From contig CM067109.1 of NCBI GenBank assembly GCA_034008185.1, positions 31,156,885 to 31,220,884 of the forward strand: a stretch of 64,000 bases of DNA, written 5' to 3'. This document shows positions 1-10,563 of the stretch, one piece after another. Under the pieces are notes generated by a model. That model was given only the letters and a program-made list of their open reading frames with translations. It searched no databases and was not told the DNA's origin. Within the stretch, counting starts at the first letter, position 1. The number at the start of each line of letters is the position of its first letter. The position numbers and the translations under genes are program-made. The stretch comes from Gorsachius magnificus (Eukaryota; Chordata; Aves; Pelecaniformes; Ardeidae).

Positions 1-2349
1 TAATAACTATACTTTCATTTCCATGATCTAGATCATAATGAAAATATTGACTAGTACATCACTCAGGATAGTCTGCAGCAGAATCCTGCTCAATATACCC
101 TTTCATTTAGACAATGAAGCATTGATAATTCTAGGGAGCTTCCGACCAGTCAGGAAATCCCATCTTTCAAACAAAGAACTATAAAACATTTGACTATGTG
201 ATTGCTACAGTCACTGCCTACTTTGCAACATATACAACACAGTACAAAATCATTTCCATCATTCTAGCAGCTGAAAGGAAGTTAGGGGTCAGAGGGATCA
301 GAGAAGTATTTCGCTGGTGCATGGAGACAACAATAGCCAGAAGTGGTCATAGTGTGCTATCTTGAGCGAGGCTGTTTCCCAGGGAGGAATTCAATACTGC
401 GGAGTAGGATTTCTCTGTTGCAAACTGGTGAGTAATCTGCCAGTCTGTCTGGAAAAATGGGCAACACTGATCTGCAGCAAAAGGCTTTTCCTGTGATGCT
501 TCTCAGAGCCTGGTGCATAGTGGTTTCATCTACCTTAAACTCATACTTTCCTAAAACCACAGCTGCCAGAATACTTTGAGTAGCTTATACCGATGCTCAT
601 TTTAACACAGTAATTCCCAAACCTAATTTTCAAGATAGTGGCGTCAGTCCTGGTGAGCTAGAGCTGCAATACCTGGGTGTGCTCAGATCCAGCCAGGAAG
701 AAGGAATGAATGCATGTACATCCACTCCTCCCTGATACATACACTCTTTCTTCCCCAGACTCACAGCACCAGCTTTCCCCTAACCATCTCCTGCACTCAC
801 CACAAACAGGAGCTAGTCCTATATCCGTGCTTTCCAACCCTGGCATAGTTTGTTTTAAGCTCTTTATCTCATCCTGCTTTGCCAGCACATTTCTGACACG
901 TGTCCTGGAGACCTGTGGGCAGAGGAGCTGGCTGGTCCACGGCTCAGGTAAGCACCTGCACTCAGGGAAGCAGGCAGAAGCTGGTACAAGGAGCGCCTCA
1001 ATACCTGTCTTGAGCTGCTTATCTGTGAGTCATGATTAAATCAGCAAGGAGTCTGTAACCTGGTGATTGCTGAACACATGTAACTGACGATGTACAGGTC
1101 TGTGGATCCAGGAAACCCCTCTGCGCAAGAAACTGGGAGCTGCTGCCACAAGCCACCAGGATCATGACTTGAGTGCATCTGCTGTCCTGTGGTTATATAG
1201 GGTGTGCATCAGAAGAATACCACCAACCCAGCAAGTACAAGGCCGAGCAGATGCTGGAAGAACTTTATCTTGTTCCTGGTTTTTGCACTGGTTTGGTCCT
1301 GTAAAATCAGAGATAACTTCTCTCGGTGCCTATACTAGCCATCTGACCTTATTTCTCTTGCCTGTTTTGTCTGAAATATCTTTGTGATAAGGACAGGTCC
1401 TTCAATGTGCTGCCATAGTGCCTTGCAAAATAGAACCCATGTCCTGTTGGGTCCTGAGGAGCTAAATGCAGTAAATCATGAACACTTGTGACTGTAGTTC
1501 TAATTCAAATTGAAGTTTTCATCAAGAAAAACAAACAGACTTCAGAAGAGCTCTAGCCAGTCTGGCAAAACAACAGGGTGGAAAATGTATTTACTCTAGT
1601 TTAGCTTTTGGCCCCCTCCTACATATCCCTGGATTAAGTTAACTAATACATTAAAACAGGTGCATGAAAGACTATATTCAAAGGTATTTGTCATCTTTTC
1701 TTTTTTTAAAACAGAGATTAAAGACATGATTGAGAGTTCTTGCTCTGGAAAAAAATGTTATAATAAACAATAGCTATATTTCTTTAATAACTCCTTTAAT
1801 GAGGATTGTTCAAATGAAAAGCATGTTTCTTTTATTTGAGAAACCACCACTGAAATAGGCTGTTAAGTGTAATATTTTTTCATGGCATATTTTCCACTCT
1901 TTTTCTCCTCCATGTGAAGAAACTCAACTTGTCTGGAAATCCTTTGATTCAAATGTCTTAACCTGTAGTGCCTATTTAATTATTCTTCCATATTTTTTAA
2001 TGTTTGTGTGGGGTTAATCTCTAATCTCTAACAAAGACCCACGATTTCTGTCTTGTTAGTGGTAATAAAGATAATGAAGCTGTATCAGTAAGCATATCTC
2101 CATAAAGATTTACTACCATAGTAGAGGACAATGGTACTTAGGTCTTGGGGGGCTTTTTTTAATTGTATCAGAAGGCACTGAACAGTTATTAGGTAAAGGA
2201 AGGAGACTACATGGATAATCATGTTGAGTTAAACCTGGCAAAGGAAATTAAAATAGATAATTCTCCCACCACTTATAATTAAAAAGAGGAAAAACAAAAG
2301 GGTGGGAGGAAAGAGAATGCACAGGCAGGTATAAAGTTTATAAGGTTTG
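1..2349. other. Anonymous AT-rich sequence
   Basis: I see no gene, RNA gene or recognisable repeat here. The reading frames present are short, overlap on both strands and lack protein-like composition or paired splice signals. Confidence 0.6.
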
Positions 2350-2520
2350 AGGGTTTTCAGGGTCAGTGTCTTCAGGGCAGCCTGTATAGCATGGCTGGCT
2401 GAAACTGGTGCTGGAAACCATGGAAGCCAGCCAATACAAAGCTTATATTCTTCCTGGTTTTGTTACTATTAGTAAAAAGACTGAAGTCCAGGGTGCATTC
2501 CATTCATAGGAAATTACAAG
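2350..2520. repeat. Diverged direct repeat, copy 1 (unknown family)
   Basis: This block aligns by eye with 4985-5160 in the same orientation. Shared blocks occur in the same order: an AGGGTCA block, then CAG(T/C)CTGTA, ATGGCTG, TGCTG, AGCCAG, TTCTTC, then TTAGTAAA or CTAGTAAA, and AAGTCCAGGG. I estimate the identity as clearly above chance but well diverged; no alignment score was computed. It matches no family I know, has no evident target duplication, and could be an old interspersed repeat or a local duplication. Confidence 0.45.
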
Positions 2521-2985
2521 AAAATCATAAGACTATAAAGTAGGCTTCAAAAATTAGTATTTTACCTGAGTTTTCAAGATACATAATAACTTTTAGTACA
2601 TTTAAAAAAGCAGAAAAAAATCCTTTGTTTTTCCATGAGAGGACAGGATATTTTTTATTCCAGAATTCTGAAAGTGTTGGGAAACTAAACCACATATCCA
2701 GCAGTGAGAAATTACGATGAATCTTTCATCCCAGAGAAAGGTATCATCAAACTGGAAACTAGAACATGGTTCAAGAGAATATTGACATAGGCTCAGAAAG
2801 GAAGAGATGCAAGGGAAATGAGTGGGGAAATCACATGGGCAAGAGTTTGGCACCTGCAATAGCTAGGGCTCAAGTTAGTCTTTATTTGAAAAACTGTAAG
2901 TTGAAAATGGATTAAGCATGCAAGAGTGTTAGAAAAGCAAGTTGTGCCATCAAGCATTTTTCACAGAAAAAAATAACTTGTATTC
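2521..2985. other. Anonymous sequence
   Basis: Apart from a short minus-strand reading frame with no recognisable features, nothing is seen between the diverged repeat and the CR1 relic. Confidence 0.5.
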
Positions 2986-2989
2986 TGGA

Positions 2990-3310
2990 TAAGGGAAATG
3001 CTCCAGGTCTTTTCTCTTTGCAGTTCAATGGAGGAATTTGACACAATGCCATGTAGGAAGTTATTAGTTCAAGTGGAAAAGATGGGAATTACTATAAGAA
3101 TAATAAAGGAGTGAGGGTTTGCCTATAGGGAAGGTAACAAACCCAAAAAGCATCCTGTGGGGATGTGGTTAGTGGACTCCCCACAAGTTTTAGAAGCCAG
3201 GCTGGAGTGAATATTTTTGCTGATAATCTTGGCATAATATATTATTGTGTGCTTTTGAAAGTAAGTTCAGAGACGTTGTCAGTATAGAAGAGGAATCAAA
3301 TATAGCTCAA
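2990..3310 (+). mobile_element. Ancient CR1-type LINE relic (reverse transcriptase part)
   Basis: The plus strand reads EEFDTMPCRKLLVQVEKMG around 3030-3090, matching the conserved CR1-clade RT block around motif A (the FDT that carries a catalytic aspartate) and the following helix. Further on, fragments around 3155-3240 resemble the later RT region, ending near GCTGATAATCTTGGCA. The frame is broken repeatedly and both ends fade out, so this is an old, dead fragment. It is far more diverged than the CR1 copies at 20, 53 and 63 kb and likely predates them. It could belong to a sister L3/CR1 lineage; by eye I cannot separate them. Confidence 0.55.
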
Positions 3311-3406
3311 AAGCCAAGATAAGGTACAAGTGTCATTTGTTGTTGTACAGCTGGCCATGGAATTCCAAACTCTCTTAAGGTTATTTCTGAACCTGCCAAG
3401 AGCTTG

Positions 3407-3458
3407 AGATCTAATCAAGTTAGATCTAACCAATCAATTAGATCTAACCAAGATCTAA
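3407..3458. repeat. Cluster of four AGATCTAA motifs
   Basis: AGATCTAA occurs at 3407, 3422, 3440 and 3451, within 52 bp and with similar flanks (CAA or CCA following). It looks like a small imperfect tandem array and is followed directly by two G runs. Confidence 0.6.
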
Positions 3459-3460
3459 TC

Positions 3461-4984
3461 ACCTGGGGGGGAATGGGGGGATGAGGGATGGCATTTTCAG
3501 AAATACTTAGAAATTGTATTTCAGAATACTATTGATAGATTTAAAAATTTTTTTAGTAAAGTCCCAAACCAGACAATGTATGCATTGCTGTCCACTTTTA
3601 AAAACTAAGACCAACCATATGATTTTTCTACAGATTTTAGTGCAAAATCAAGGTTAGTCCTTAAGGGAGAAGGAAATGAGCATGCCAGAAACATGAACCA
3701 ATTTAAATTTCTTCACATCTACCACTGGAGATATTTGTATACCTCAGGCTAGAATAACAGAATTATCAGCAGCATGAATCTGCAACTCTGATCTGGGTAG
3801 GTATTTGAAGTCATGTAAAATTAGAAACATTACTGTTGCCTTCCCTCCCTGTCACTCCAAATGCACTGGCTCAGGGTTTAAACACACTTTTAATTACTTC
3901 TGTACATGAGGAAGCAGAACAGAGAGGCCTTTTCTGGTTCTAAACAAGGTATAAAGAAAGGAAGTTATGATTAGATGATCTTGCCTTATATAATTTCCTT
4001 TCTGAATGTTGTCTTCTGTAATTCAGCTAGAAATTATGTGCACATATACACACACACTCTTCTAGGGTGAAAAGGTTCAGAGGAAATCTGGTACTCCTGA
4101 TATGGTCATGCCTTAAAACACCAGGTTGCATACAGGAATCATCTGACACCCCATTGCAGATGTAGGATGTATTTCAATATTTTTACCAATTTGTGATAGT
4201 ACGTAATACTTGTAAAATTGGATCACAGAAACGGCTGTGAAATCTGAAGCTAATAGTTTTGAGGTATGAATCTGACCATATTATAGCTTAGACTACATGA
4301 ATATTGTAGCAAAGATTAAATCAGATTTAGAAAAATAAATAATGACTTAATATCATTGGCCTAGCATACAATGTTATATGGAATTGATTAATATAGAGGT
4401 TCATAATTTTTCTATCATGCTGAGGATTTATTGTAAATTATTTTGGCTTGAAATAAAGTTATTCAAGTTACCCAAGAACAAAGATACAAGGGAACACACA
4501 TTGGTTACTGCACAAGTTAATAATGCTCCAGGAAAATAATTTATTTGAAAAAAGCTTGTTGAGCCTTAATTGTTTCACATGAAGCATCACAATTCCCATT
4601 ACCTTTCATCAAGTCCAAGGAGTCTTCTAAGGCAAGCTAGAGGAACTCCTTTTGGACTACTTGAAACTGGAAATGGCAGGCTCTTACCTTTGGCTTCCAG
4701 GTAGCCACAGTGGCAGGCCCATTCTGAAGCTGGGTATCTGGTAAGATCTGATTCCCAGGCAGTGGAGAAATCCCTGCCCCACAGAACTCCAGTCAGGCCT
4801 CTGAAGTAGACTCCAGCAGCTCAACAGGTAGATTTGTCTGGTAGGTGGCTCCAGGTCAAAGGCTGCAAACATGTGAGGGTAGCCAAATAGAAAAAGCAGC
4901 AGGAAGCTATTAAGAACCCCAAACAGAGCCAAGGTGTCCAGGCTCCCATCTGCAAGGTTGAAACTCTAAGGTTAGAAATCCTAG
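3461..4984. other. Anonymous sequence
   Basis: No gene or recognisable repeat is seen. The first 20 bases are G-rich; the rest is ordinary AT-rich sequence. Confidence 0.5.
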
Positions 4985-5160
4985 GGGATTTTGTAGGGTC
5001 ACTGGCAGCAGAGCAGTCTGTACAGAGCGTGGATGGCTGCAAGCAATGCTGAGAACACCGAAAGCTAGCCAGTGAAATTGATGCTCTTTCTTCGGGTTTT
5101 TTGCTGCTAGTAAACAGAGCAAAGTCCAGGGGCCTTTTAATTCACTGGAAAGTAAAGGAA
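4985..5160. repeat. Diverged direct repeat, copy 2 (unknown family)
   Basis: Partner of 2350-2520, same orientation, about 2.6 kb apart. The clearest shared parts are TTAGTAAA versus CTAGTAAA, followed by AAGTCCAGGG, near the right end. Both strands have open frames of 70-100 codons across this block and its left flank, but they overlap in several frames and resemble no protein I know, so I do not call a gene. Confidence 0.45.
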
Positions 5161-5806
5161 AATATTTTGTGTTCATTTGGTATAGAAACATGCGAGTTAC
5201 AATCAGTAACCAACACACAACCTGGAAGTCTTACTGCCATACTTGCTAGCTTTGGTTCAGCCTGTGGCTGCTGTTGTTATAGGTTCAAAGAGGTGGACTT
5301 GAGAGTAACTTGGTGCCCTAAAAAGTACTATGACATGTGTCCATCTAGACTAATACTCTCAGGAGCATTACACTAGAAGCACACAAAGATCACAAGAAAC
5401 TATAGATGTCACATGCAACTATATTTAGTTACCCAACAGAAAAGTGCAGTGCTGTATGTGAAGAAGTGCTACAGGAATAATTAGGTACATAATACATTAG
5501 ATTAAGTGTTTAAAGCATTTTACAGTTGCAAGTAGGCCATGCTACCAGAATACATTCTGGTGGACAGGTGAGAAACACCTCCAAGCGAAACAATCAGTAT
5601 CTTCATTAGAGAGAAAGAAACCACACTGGGATGTTATCTTACTTTTGAAAAACAACCAACAAATCAGAAGCATCCTTCATTGCTAATACTAAATTTATAT
5701 CAATGGAGTTTTAAATATAGATATCAACAGTTTCTCTTCTGATTTTCTGATATTTGATCCCTATCCACTAAAAAGTAATCACTGATCAATAAAGGCAAGA
5801 TTGGTT
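5161..5806. other. Anonymous sequence before LTR 1
   Basis: Nothing recognisable. The last five bases before the LTR (5807-5811, TTTAG) form its target duplication. Confidence 0.5.
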
Positions 5807-5811
5807 TTTAG

Positions 5812-6392
5812 TGTCGTGGTTTAACCTGGCTGGCAACTAAGCACCACGCAGCCGCTCGCTCACTCCCCCCTCCCTCAGTGGGATGGGGGAGAGAATTGGG
5901 AAGGAAAAAAAAAGTTAGAGCCGTGGGCTGAGATAAAGACAGTTTAATAAGAGAAAATAGTAATAATAGTAATAATGAGAATGGTAACAGAATATACAAA
6001 ACGAATGATGCACAATGCAATTGCTCACCACCCGCCGACCGATGCCCAGCCCGTCCCGAGCCGTGATCACTCCACAAGCCGCAATCAGTCCCTGAGCAGT
6101 GATCACTCTCCCCGCAACCGACTGACCAACTCACTCCCCCCAAGCATGACGTTATATGGTATGGAATAGCTCTTTGCTCAGTTTGGGTTAGCTGTCCTGG
6201 CTGTGTTCCCTCCCAGCTTGTTATGCACCTGGCCGAGCAGGAGAAGCTCAAAAAGTCCTTGAGTAGTCTGAGCACTGCTTGGCAACAACTGAAAACATCA
6301 GTGTGTTATCAACATTCTTCTAGTACTAAAACCACAGCACTATGCTAGCTTCTATAAAGAAAATTAACTCTATCCCAACCAAAACCAGGACA
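5812..6392 (-). mobile_element. Solo LTR 1 of an endogenous retrovirus, ERVL-like (minus strand)
   Basis: A 581-bp element begins TGTCGTGGTTTAACC on the plus strand and ends CCAGGACA, so its termini are TG...CA in either reading. It is flanked by a perfect 5-bp direct repeat TTTAG (5807-5811 and 6393-6397), the mark of integration. Five-base duplications are typical of ERVL-like (class III) elements. Comparison with the plus-strand copy at 14343 fixes the transcription direction as minus. No gag, pol or env lies beside it, so it is a solo LTR left by recombination between the two LTRs of a provirus. The middle contains TAATAATAG-type repeats and two GTGATCAC palindromes (6063-6070 and 6099-6106). 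Family assignment is from memory of avian LTRs. Confidence 0.85.
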
Positions 6393-6397
6393 TTTAG

Positions 6398-9300
6398 CAA
6401 AATTCAAACAGTTAAATGGTTCTAGCTTTGGTACAAAAGACTCTCATGTAAACTAGTTGCTTTATTTCTCAGTCACTATTTTCTGTCAAGAAAGAAGCAA
6501 GGCAGTTATTGGTGAAATTCCTTCATCAATAGCGCAACAATCACCTACAGGAAATCAACAGCGAGGAGCCTAGATGCTGTTTGCTGGTCACAGTGTCCCT
6601 TATGTACCTCCTTAGTTTCAGTGAGCAGAAATTTTCCAGCCAGTGTACCTAGAACAGCCTAAGCATTTGCAGTAAGAGAAGCCACCTGTTTTGGGTCTCA
6701 CATTCTCAAAGCAAAGGCATCTACGTCAGCAGCACAGGAGCTGTATAGCGCTTTTCTGCTGTGGTCTTTGTCACAGAAGGTCTGCTTCATCTCTCTACTT
6801 TTTTTCCTCTGTTTGGATTTCCGTTGTGTATTTTTTTTCCTCATCACTTCTGCTCCCCACAACTTGTGCTCTCAGATATTCTTTAACTGGAATTTCTACT
6901 TTCTTCCAACTCATACAGTACAAATTCTTCTGTATAGACAACTGCTTTCAGACTCAACACAAGGAATTTTAGTCCCCTGGGCCTCTGTTCACACAATTCT
7001 GTTTCTTGCTCTGTCATACTATCAACATTTTCCTTTCAACAACAGGTGTATCTCTATTGTTTAGTATGTCAGCTGCATTTAAAACACAAATCCATAAACA
7101 CTACTGCCAAACTACCAGGCAGACCATATCATATAACCTGTATTCTAACTATACAATAATGTCTGCCATTATAGTGTGGGTAATATAACAGTACAATGAA
7201 CTCTGAAGGCTGGAAGGGATAAATATGAAATGACTGCACTGTTGCATCCTAAACAGTAATGAAACATTGCCATTAACAGGCAGTCAGAAACATGTTTAAA
7301 CAATGTGAGGAAAGTAGCCACCACTTAGCTTGCATTTATAGTATCATCTAGTCTGCACTTAAATCACTCCAAAGAAAAAAAGGTCTCCTAGAATTTCTGA
7401 GCATACCTGAAAGATCAGCTGTGAGAGAATGCTGGATAAAGTCAAACATGAAGAAAGGAGATATTTTTCTCTTCCTTCTCACTTTGTTCTCTGCCACAAC
7501 AAACATCCTGTATTTGATCTGCAATTTGTAAAGCTCTTTTGACATCTTGGTTGTGAATACTTGCTGTGAGTGTTACAGCTGCACTCAAGACACAAATTAA
7601 CACCTTCAATGTCAGGCAGCTGTGGGGACAGCTCATATACTACCATTACTTACCTGCAGAGTAAAATCTTTAAAATCTTTATTCTGCATATGTGTGTAAG
7701 CAAGTCATTTTAATTTCTTCTCCAATCTAGCATTTCTAATGCTACTTGCTATGTTTGACTGCAGCCTAAACTGCCTCCATCAGTAAAGGATTTTTCAGTC
7801 ACTCTGGCCATGCTTTGAACAAGGTCCCCAGGCTGAACAGCTGCAGAACTTAATCTAGCTTCTCAGTAATGAATTCATTCACCTCATTCATATGCAAGTC
7901 ATGCATAAGTACCACAACTTTAAAGTGAGACCAAAACCAATCTTTTTAAATGGAGTGAATGTACAGTAGACTTAAACTGAAGAAGCTTGCACAGAATTCA
8001 CAAAGGATTTGCTGTGTTAGCGAATAAGCTGCACACATTGCAGTTAGAAAAATTCCATTCAGTCTTGCCATTTAATTCTCTTTCTTGCCTACAAAATTAT
8101 ATCAGTCACTGCTCTCCCTCGGGCAGAGGGATGAAAAGCTCACTTCCAAGAGCACCCCTTAAGCCAGGGGGCCTGTAGTGCAGCCATAGGTAGAAGGACA
8201 TCTTGCTTCCTGCTTGCCCACTGCACTCTAACCTGGATGTTAAAGGGGTAAATGAGCCCTTTATTGGGAGTCCCCCAAATGCTTGCCAAGGCATCTGGCA
8301 GTATCTGTGCAGCAGAGTGCATTTCCGCTGACCAAACTGCCTTGTGGGTAACCTGGGTCTGGTGCAGCTCCGCCAGTATTACAAGGCGGGTCTCTGCAAC
8401 AAGCTCCTACCTCAGCATGCTCTAGGATGTACCTGGAGGGCCTTCAAGCCTAGAGTTTTCCCATTTTTTATTGGTAAGGAAGATAAAGTTACAAGAATAA
8501 TGGTTAGAAATAGGTGGGAAAATGATGCTATTGTGGGCGGCCCAATGCTGGCATCACGCATTTTGTATCTGGCCTTTCTGGTGGTGATTATTTTGCTATA
8601 TTCACGTGCCACAAGATACTCCATAATGGTCAGATCAAGCAAGAGTGTGTTACCAAGGGCTGTGGTATATACTCCTCAAATGCCATTCTGTTCAGTGCCA
8701 GAGATATGGCTATCTGTCTGAAATATATCTTTCCTCTATTTATTGCTGCCAGTGGCTTAGATTCAAAATAAATTAAGCTGAAAAATTAACTACATAAGTC
8801 CTAGATCATTCCTTTGCACCTCTCACAGATCCATAACATGCTGAGCAGTATAGGGCACATCACTGTTTTGCTTCGCCTTTGTGTTGGACTAAATATGCCT
8901 GTTCTTAAAAGAGTGTATAAAAGCTTTGTGAAGAAAATTCAGATAGCTGAATGCCTTTGTCACTGAAGATGCTAATGCATTAGTAAGAACAGTGTCTTTC
9001 TTTAAATGTCATTTTTTGAAGAGTAGTAACTTCTTGACCTCTTAAGAACTTCATTCTGTAAATCGGTTTTTGTGCTTTGTGGAAGATGCTTTTCTCCAGT
9101 TTTTATTTCACAGCCAAAGCTACCTACTTGAGAAAACCCTGAATTAAGGTCACCAGCAGGCCATTTGAAAAATTATACTCGTTTACTCTATTCCACATGT
9201 GTAAATGTTGCTCTGCTGCATGTTCCAAAAATGCTGTAATATAATATTGCTCGGTAACACATTTTTTCATCTCAACTGTAGTGCTTCACATATTTAAACA

Positions 9301-9978
9301 ACTTTTTGAACAAATACTGAAATGGATAGTCATTGTCATTCTGATGGGATGCAGCAGCATCTGTATGGGTTTTGTTTGTTAGAAGTGCCACTGTTGCCAG
9401 GATACTCTGAGGGAAGATGTCAAAAGACAACAAACTGAAAGGACAGACTATCTGGACTAGCCTGAAACCTGCCCCTTGCATACTAACAAATTTAGGGAGT
9501 GCTCCTTTTCTCACTGACTTCAATGAGAATGGAATTGGGCTACTAGTTTCACTTAGGGACAAGCTGGAAAGGATCCCATGAGCCATTGTTTAAATTTATG
9601 AAACCAAAGAAACAGCTAAGATAATATCTCTGTTTCCAATAGCTTTTACACTTTCTCTGGATGTAGCTAAATCATCCCTGGAAGAAGCTTATAAAAGTTG
9701 TTTGCCTTTTGAACGGATTCTGCTGTATGGTGTTTTCCTGAAATGAGATCTGTAGAAAGTGTAGCTTTAAGACCTTCTTAAATTGTGCAGATACTGATCA
9801 GGTTTGGTTGTTAGTATAGGATACAGTGTGGGCCCCAATGCTGTGACCTCACTTCAGTGTGCAGGTACATAGGTCTCTCAAAGACCCAGTGGCTCAAAAG
9901 GGAAATTCAGATTAGAAAGTTGATAGAAATTTAACTGACAGCAGTGCAACTCTTGCTACAACTTTCATAAAGATATTT
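6398..9978. other. Anonymous sequence with a few weak reading frames
   Basis: No gene or repeat is recognised. Two patches were examined: 7445-7636 on the minus strand, where a 64-codon frame begins with a hydrophobic stretch, and 8100-8720, a less AT-rich patch with a 125-codon plus-strand frame containing a hydrophobic segment. Neither has family resemblance or convincing splice signals. Confidence 0.4.
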
Positions 9979-10563
9979 GTGGAACCACCTTTCCCCGAAA
10001 GAGGACCACTGGATTTCTTTATCAAAGTGATAACCACAGGTCAGAGGCAGCCAGACATTTCTGTCATTAACTTTGGTGACTCACAGTATAAATCAGTGTT
10101 CCAGATGGCCTTTCTTGCAGCTGGCACACAGGAGGGACACAGAGAGGACATGCCCAGCCGTGCTGCCATACCCAGAGATCTACCCATTTCTCCCATGCCG
10201 CTAAACCTCTCTGTCTTCATTTCTTGCTCCCTCCCACACTCACACAACTACCCCCTTGCACCCAACAGTCTTCCCCCTGCCCAGGTCTTGACTGCAGATC
10301 TCACACCTAGACCTGCCGCAGCTCCATACGCAGCCACGCAGCCCAGTCCTCGCAGGGTCTGCAGCTACCACACTTCCCTTCTCTGCTGGCACAGTCACAT
10401 CTCATACTTGCTAAATAAGAAACATTCACATTGCTTCTTCCCCTCCCCCAGAAAAGGACACCCTGATTGCATGCACTGCTGCATGCACTTTCCCTGCTCT
10501 CTGATGAAGGCAACTGTTAGCAAAGGCAATAAAGAGCTATGTGTGCAGCGGGCCATTTCTTGA
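9979..10563 (+). other. Longest open reading frame in the window, probably not a gene
   Basis: A 194-codon frame opens at a GTG, not an ATG. Its translation is rich in proline, serine and histidine and shows no domain, signal peptide or repeat. It covers a C-rich patch (about 10,140-10,500) where stop codons are rarer by composition. A frame of this length is not surprising across 64 kb read in six frames. A missed exon or a decayed retrogene cannot be excluded. Confidence 0.15.

Noticed and set aside
5808..6275. 155-codon minus-strand frame over LTR 1
   Set aside because: It lies within a solo LTR, which does not encode protein; the frame follows from the GC-rich LTR sequence.
9979..10563. 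194-codon plus-strand frame as a protein-coding gene
   Set aside because: Starts at GTG, has low-complexity composition in a C-rich patch, shows no domain or splice context, and its length is within chance expectation for this much sequence.
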